5,122 bases of DNA from Prevotella sp. UBA4341. Its GTDB lineage: Bacteria; Bacteroidota; Bacteroidia; Bacteroidales; Bacteroidaceae. How positions within the stretch are numbered: the first letter of the stretch is position 1; the number at the start of each line of letters is the position of its first letter. The notes beneath the pieces are model-generated. The model ran no database searches and had not been told where the DNA came from. It was given only the letters and a program-made list of their open reading frames with translations. Below, in pieces: positions 4,501 to 5,122 of this stretch. The translations under genes and the position numbers were made by a program. Location: assembly GCA_002393705.1 (NCBI GenBank), contig DGTH01000068.1, forward strand, positions 1 through 5,122, read 5' to 3'.

Positions 4501-5122
4501 GCTCGTGGAACACCCTCTGCCTGCCCTTCAGCGTCAGCACGGCCAGCGGCACCCTCAGCGGCGACAACGTACAGGCCATGACGCTCAACACCACGACGAG
4601 CAACCTCGCCGACGGCACGCTGACGCTGAACTTCACCGCCGCCACGACCATCCCCGCCGGCACGCCCTTCATCATCAAGTGGGACAACACGGGCGTTAAC
4701 ATCGAGAACCCCGTCTTCAAGGGCGTGACCATCGACGCCGACAAGCATGACGCCACCGTCACGGGCGTGCTCACCTTCACCGGCACCTACGTCCCCGTCA
4801 TCATCGCCGACGGCGGTGACAAGACCAAGCTCTACCTCGGCAGCGCCAACACCCTCTACTATCCCACGAAGGCCATGACCATCGGCTGCCACCGCGCCTA
4901 CTTCCAGCTGGCCGACGGCATCACCGCCGGCGAGCCCACCTCAAGCAGCAATGCGAACCAGATTCGCGCCTTCAACCTGAACTTTGGGGACGACGAGGCA
5001 ACGGGAATAGTCAGTGTGGAAGCAAATTCTTCACTCTCCACTCTTCACTCTTCACTTTCAGAGTGGTACACCATTGACGGTCGCAAGCTCGACGGGCAGC
5101 CGACAGCTAAGGGCCTCTATAT
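1416..5122 (+). CDS. Large secreted GLUG-repeat surface protein (3' end missing)
   Basis: One frame is open for 1235 codons to the window edge, probably lacking only the last 10-20 residues. Order: signal peptide (1-45); three-repeat N-terminal domain (51-233); two Ig-like repeats (239-400); GLUG module 1 (407-570); Ig-like linker (about 600-698); GLUG module 2 (700-934); a linker ending in a GLEYDGKYYW segment; C-terminal domain (1018-1198); tail (from 1217). There is no enzyme motif, so an adhesive or structural role at the cell surface is the best inference, as for other GLUG proteins. The start ATG at 1416 (a second ATG follows) has an A-rich leader and gives a complete signal peptide; Met29 would give a poor one. 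It is probably transcribed alone from the box at 1297. Codon use is GC-rich at both ends and AT-richer in the middle (about 2866-4235). Confidence 0.9.
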   Translation, partial: MMNKTIRILRAPVLQACCRRGARIQRAAMLLLAVMLTMTAQTAWADTWPEYITDVVLAGGTESEAASVKNSSTYSGYTWCSTSLNDGTSGDVIYIGYKKGSRANVNGGYITDFVVVETGSSHNPSSTFSLNGKTYYLCPTAGGNYFANTNHGNLTSQASQGWNMYLYYTKANFDDKRAVNGITIYSVNNKSDHRSGAINCYNTNGTLKEENISLNRGVSNTPYVYMHINTVTKTNRPSADPVMASGLVYNGSAKQLIATGATLASGTMYYRLGTSGSFTSTVADVKATAAGSYTVYYYAGANSYSNQSDTHSATVSIAKSPNNGVTVSCSNYLEGTTPVPSLGGTNLSTGAVTYKFSTSQNGTYTTTVPTDIGKYYVTATVAGDDNCDEYTTAPVSFCILADVSDLWNIKGGANGTAAHPFIISNPAGLNLLASKVNGGRAYSGKYFALGANITYDGTENNYTPIGTGSNAFAGNFDGKGYRVNGLNINNTNSNYVGLFGNANGASISNLVVSRCTFSGASYVGGVAGKMTGTMSNCLVIETNVKSTNDNTCGIIAGSFSGTLSNNYYDRLSDLNSSISFYSGVGGDSAHDMVDNASYGVRIIAAEGVNLALTETVTATYSASGFVVYTKGLKYQDICYKEVGDVTLHITYSGTIAQDYGLVGFKAYDYLVNDLGNDNYLVSLKGFSDCFIEPYITIQYWTGAGTEEDPYLITSVNGLNHLAEEVNNGNTYENKHFALGVDLEYDRSVENNFTPIGYNPRYFKASFDGRGHTISGINTIRQAGENFEVGIIGYSQGTKENRRYIRNLTIVNSSFVSIDRDNVAAICGSSEYTDIENCHVGSDVYISGRTNVGGIAGKAVASHLRGCTSGATIVTAQNMASYAGGICGYFYDNTIDDCIYYGNSITGKYKGAIVGSIYPYYIAEITNCYYTTYGIGGVRGADQDGARFAVVTGTKPAAFGNATKTYGTGTYTGITAYGTNGLEYDGKYYWHDENLMELADHNEGNSSSIVGNNRQTCNVVLKDRTLYKDGSWNTLCLPFSVSTASGTLSGDNVQAMTLNTTTSNLADGTLTLNFTAATTIPAGTPFIIKWDNTGVNIENPVFKGVTIDADKHDATVTGVLTFTGTYVPVIIADGGDKTKLYLGSANTLYYPTKAMTIGCHRAYFQLADGITAGEPTSSSNANQIRAFNLNFGDDEATGIVSVEANSSLSTLHSSLSEWYTIDGRKLDGQPTAKGLY
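1566..2114 (+). other. N-terminal three-repeat domain, beta-prism (MABP-like) candidate
   Basis: Residues 51-233. Three internal repeats each start with an ITD/ITI strand and end in a Leu-Asn/Thr-rich turn followed by an aromatic strand. Repeat 1 runs from YITDVVLAGG to SLNDGTSGDVIYIGYK; repeat 2 from YITDFVVVETG to GNLTSQ...NMYLYYTK; repeat 3 from GITIYSVNN to SLNRGV...YVYMHI. This resembles the MABP beta-prism signature (ITD..., then DLN.GaGG.yIYL.Y) that I remember from Prevotella proteins and eukaryotic MABP domains. The fold is inference from the pattern. Confidence 0.5.
2130..2615 (+). other. Two tandem Ig-like (MBG-type) repeats
   Basis: Residues 239-319 and 320-400. The first contains LVYNGSAKQLI, MYYRLGTSGSF and AAGSYTVYYYAGANSY. 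The second is more diverged, with TYKFSTSQNGTY and IGKYYVTATVAGDDN. This 'YNGsaq...G...Y....aGsYtVyY' pattern is typical of bacterial Ig-like spacer domains on surface proteins. They probably act as stalks. Confidence 0.65.
2634..3125 (+). other. GLUG beta-solenoid module 1
   Basis: Residues 407-570. A cap block (HPFIISNPAGLNLLASKVN, GKYFALGANI, YTPIG, FAGNFDGKGYRVNGL) is followed by GLUG turns YVGLFGNANGASISNLVV (495-512) and YVGGVAGKMTGTMSNCLV (522-539), and a weaker turn at CGIIAGSFSGTLSNNYY (552-568). This is the usual arrangement of GLUG-motif proteins. Confidence 0.85.
3513..4217 (+). other. GLUG beta-solenoid module 2
   Basis: Residues 700-934. It starts with the same cap as module 1 (WTGAGTEEDPYLITSVNGLN, KHFALGVDLEYD, FTPIG, FKASFDGRGHTISGI). 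The turns are longer: VGIIGYSQ...IRNLTIV, VAAICGSSEYTDIENCHV, VGGIAGKAVASHLRGCTS, AGGICGYFYDNTIDDCIYY and KGAIVGSIYPYY...ITNCYYT. Codons are visibly AT-richer than in the rest of the gene. Confidence 0.85.
4467..5009 (+). other. Conserved Prevotella-type C-terminal domain
   Basis: Residues 1018-1198. It contains LYKDGSWNTLCLPFSV, LTLNFTAATTIPAGTPFIIK, NPVFKGVTI, LYLGSANTLYYP, MTIGCHRAYFQL and RAFNLNFGDDEATGI. I remember this block at the end of many large secreted Prevotella and Bacteroides proteins with different N-terminal parts. Function unknown; the position suggests a surface-presentation or folding role. The sequence is strongly GC-rich with C-ending codons. Confidence 0.75.
5029..5056 (+). 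repeat. Intragenic heptamer tandem array (CTTCACT x4)
   Basis: Four adjacent 7-base units: cttcact (5029-5035), ctccact (5036-5042), cttcact (5043-5049) and cttcact (5050-5056), followed by a partial ttca. They encode a Ser/Leu/Thr/His-rich linker (SSLSTLHSSLS, residues 1205-1215) between the C-terminal domain and the tail. The unit length is not a multiple of three. Confidence 0.85.
5064..5122 (+). other. Start of the C-terminal tail (possible sorting or anchoring signal)
   Basis: Residues 1217-1235, WYTIDGRKLDGQPTAKGLY. In related proteins this tail continues with a short 'I-x-N/D-G-K/R-K-V-V-I-K' end, which would lie just outside the window. Such tails resemble the type A sorting tails of the type IX secretion system in sequence style, but here that function is inference. 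Confidence 0.6.

Noticed and set aside
4002..4892. Long minus-strand frame of 296 codons
   Set aside because: It is antisense to the GC-rich, C-ending codons of the surface protein, which remove stop codons from the opposite strand. Its product is Val/Gly/Ala-rich with no recognisable domain.

Overview
The window looks like chromosomal DNA of a gut- or rumen-type Bacteroidales, most likely Prevotellaceae (Prevotella/Segatella-like). Evidence seen in the sequence: promoter boxes of the Bacteroidota type (TAnnTTTG with an upstream TTTG), starts with A-rich leaders and no clear Shine-Dalgarno, a YoeB-type toxin with a Bacteroidota-style antitoxin, and a giant secreted GLUG-repeat protein with the C-terminal domain and tail typical of Prevotella surface proteins. 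The assignment rests on remembered family patterns, not on a search.

Layout. Positions 1-70 hold a repeat made of 7-base units (tacctcg/cacctcg) plus an AT-rich tail. A 51-residue small protein of unknown function follows (90-245, +). A strong GC-rich hairpin (262-296) separates it from a convergent toxin-antitoxin operon on the minus strand: antitoxin 578-817, then YoeB-family toxin 318-587, overlapping by 10 bases. That operon has a near-perfect Bacteroidota promoter (847-878) whose -33 box lies inside a 14-bp perfect palindrome, a candidate operator. Upstream of it is a hairpin-rich intergenic element (to about 1007), an AT-rich stretch, and a second and third copy of the heptamer repeat in head-to-head inverted orientation (about 1065-1228).

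From 1297 a plus-strand promoter box leads to a possible 21-codon mini-ORF (1335-1400) and then to one reading frame, open from 1416 to the window end: 1235 codons, 3' end missing. The protein reads as signal peptide, an N-terminal domain with three internal repeats resembling a beta-prism (MABP-like), two Ig-like repeats, two GLUG beta-solenoid modules joined by a linker, a conserved Prevotella-type C-terminal domain, and the start of the usual short C-terminal tail. Codon use changes abruptly along it: GC-rich ends, AT-richer middle. This suggests a conserved shell with an exchangeable GLUG core.

The most interesting points: three copies of the heptamer repeat each lie upstream of a transcription unit and point toward it; the antitoxin appears to join a non-Phd N-terminus to a YefM-like toxin-binding tail; and a second, unrelated heptamer array inside the surface-protein gene (5029-5056) sits just before the C-terminal tail, where gain of one unit would truncate the protein. 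No CRISPR array, tRNA, rRNA or transposase gene was seen.
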